Assembly: GCA_028715095.1 (NCBI GenBank) | Contig: JAQUSM010000011.1 | Span: 1-14,848, forward strand | Direction of reading: 5' to 3' | Source: Candidatus Omnitrophota bacterium | GTDB taxonomy: Bacteria; Omnitrophota; Gorgyraeia; Gygaellales; Profunditerraquicolaceae | DNA: 14,848 nt | Part shown: positions 14,719 to 14,848 of the stretch, piece after piece | How positions within the stretch are numbered: the first letter of the stretch is position 1 | Layout of the letters: each line of letters opens with the position of its first letter | Notes under the pieces: generated by a model | Told to the model about the DNA's origin: nothing | The model's input: only the letters and a program-made list of their open reading frames with translations | Databases searched by the model: none | Position numbers and translations under genes: made by a program

Positions 14719-14767
14719 ATTTCATTTTCTAGGATTCTTCCCCAGCTTAGCAATGCCCTTCTTTAAA

Positions 14768-14848
14768 TTATTTCCCCGGGGGGCCTTTAAGCTTATTTGC
14801 CTTTTGCAGTTCATCTGTGAGGCTCTGGTTAGCCAGCTGCTCCTGGGC
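14768..14848 (-). CDS. C-terminal end of an unidentified protein
   Basis: The minus-strand frame is open from the right edge to a TAA at 14770-14768 and gives 26 residues, ending DELQKANKLKGPPGK. The composition (Gln, Glu, Leu, Lys, Asn in a heptad-like spacing before a Gly-Pro-Pro-Gly tail) suggests a helical or coiled-coil end. It is followed at a proper distance by the terminator-like hairpin, which supports a real gene end. A second minus frame is also open here, to a TGA at 14724-14722, so the frame choice is uncertain. There is too little sequence to name a product. Confidence 0.5.
   Translation of the reverse strand, partial: AQEQLANQSLTDELQKANKLKGPPGK

Larger units (their letters stand above)
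14641..14767. other. Intergenic region ahead of the gene cluster
   Basis: This 127-bp gap is the largest non-coding stretch in the window and contains the hairpin, the repeat and the ribosome binding site listed separately. It is the natural place for a promoter of the DUF4912-GH57-uppS cluster. I found only weak matches to -35/-10 boxes (for example TTGCTA on the minus strand near 14752 with an AT-rich stretch about 17 nt later), too poor to annotate as a promoter. Confidence 0.5.

Noticed and set aside
14720..14767. Sigma-70-like promoter before the DUF4912 gene
   Set aside because: The best candidate boxes match the consensus poorly and there is no second supporting signal, so no promoter was annotated.
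1..14848. CRISPR arrays, tRNA or rRNA genes, transposases, phage genes or defence systems
   Set aside because: No spaced direct repeats, cloverleaf-like segments, transposase motifs or defence domains were seen. The window is almost fully coding for housekeeping genes.
1..14848. Recoded TGA (genetic code 25 or 4) in a candidate-phylum genome
   Set aside because: TGA ends infB, cpaF, ispG and cdsA at positions matching normal C-termini, with a new gene starting in the overlap, so TGA is a true stop here.

Overview
The window looks like part of the chromosome of an uncultivated Gram-negative-type bacterium. My best guess is Candidatus Omnitrophota or a relative such as Elusimicrobiota. The grounds are the mix of genes: a standard bacterial core cluster for isoprenoid, lipid and translation functions, a GH57 alpha-glucan enzyme paired with a DUF4912 protein, a stand-alone CpaF-type ATPase, and a palindromic intergenic repeat of the kind I associate with such genomes. 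The taxon is inferred from recollection, not shown. The standard genetic code is used, with TAA, TAG and TGA all ending real genes.

Every supported gene lies on the minus strand, so transcription runs from the right edge to the left edge. From 14640 down to 1 there are twelve genes. Eleven junctions are overlaps (4 to 11 nt) or gaps of at most 16 nt; the exception is a 66-nt gap between nusA and infB. This is probably one long transcription unit. Reading in the direction of transcription: the C-terminal end of an unknown gene (14848-14768); a short intergenic region with a terminator-like hairpin; a DUF4912 protein with an Ig-like tail; a GH57 branching-enzyme-like protein; then uppS, cdsA, dxr, rseP, ispG, a cpaF-like ATPase, proS, rimP, nusA, infB, and trpS running off the left edge.

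Three functional blocks can be seen. The first (14640-12084) is probably alpha-glucan or glycogen metabolism. The second (12082-7269) concerns the cell envelope: Dxr and IspG are MEP-pathway enzymes supplying isoprenyl units, UppS turns them into the undecaprenyl carrier, CdsA makes CDP-diacylglycerol, and RseP is the site-2 protease. The third (5987-1) is translation and transcription: ProRS, RimP, NusA, IF-2 and TrpRS. The uppS-cdsA-dxr-rseP-ispG-proS-rimP-nusA-infB order is a classic bacterial arrangement. Here it is modified by cpaF inserted between ispG and proS, by GH57/DUF4912 in place of the usual pyrH-frr genes ahead of uppS, and by trpS in place of rbfA after infB.

I see no clear new defence system or mobile element. 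The best leads are the DUF4912-Ig/GH57 pair, a ProRS lacking its INS editing domain but keeping a Cys4 knuckle, a NusA with a shortened N-terminal domain and a helix-hairpin-helix tail, the orphan CpaF, and two structured non-coding elements (before infB and before the DUF4912 gene).
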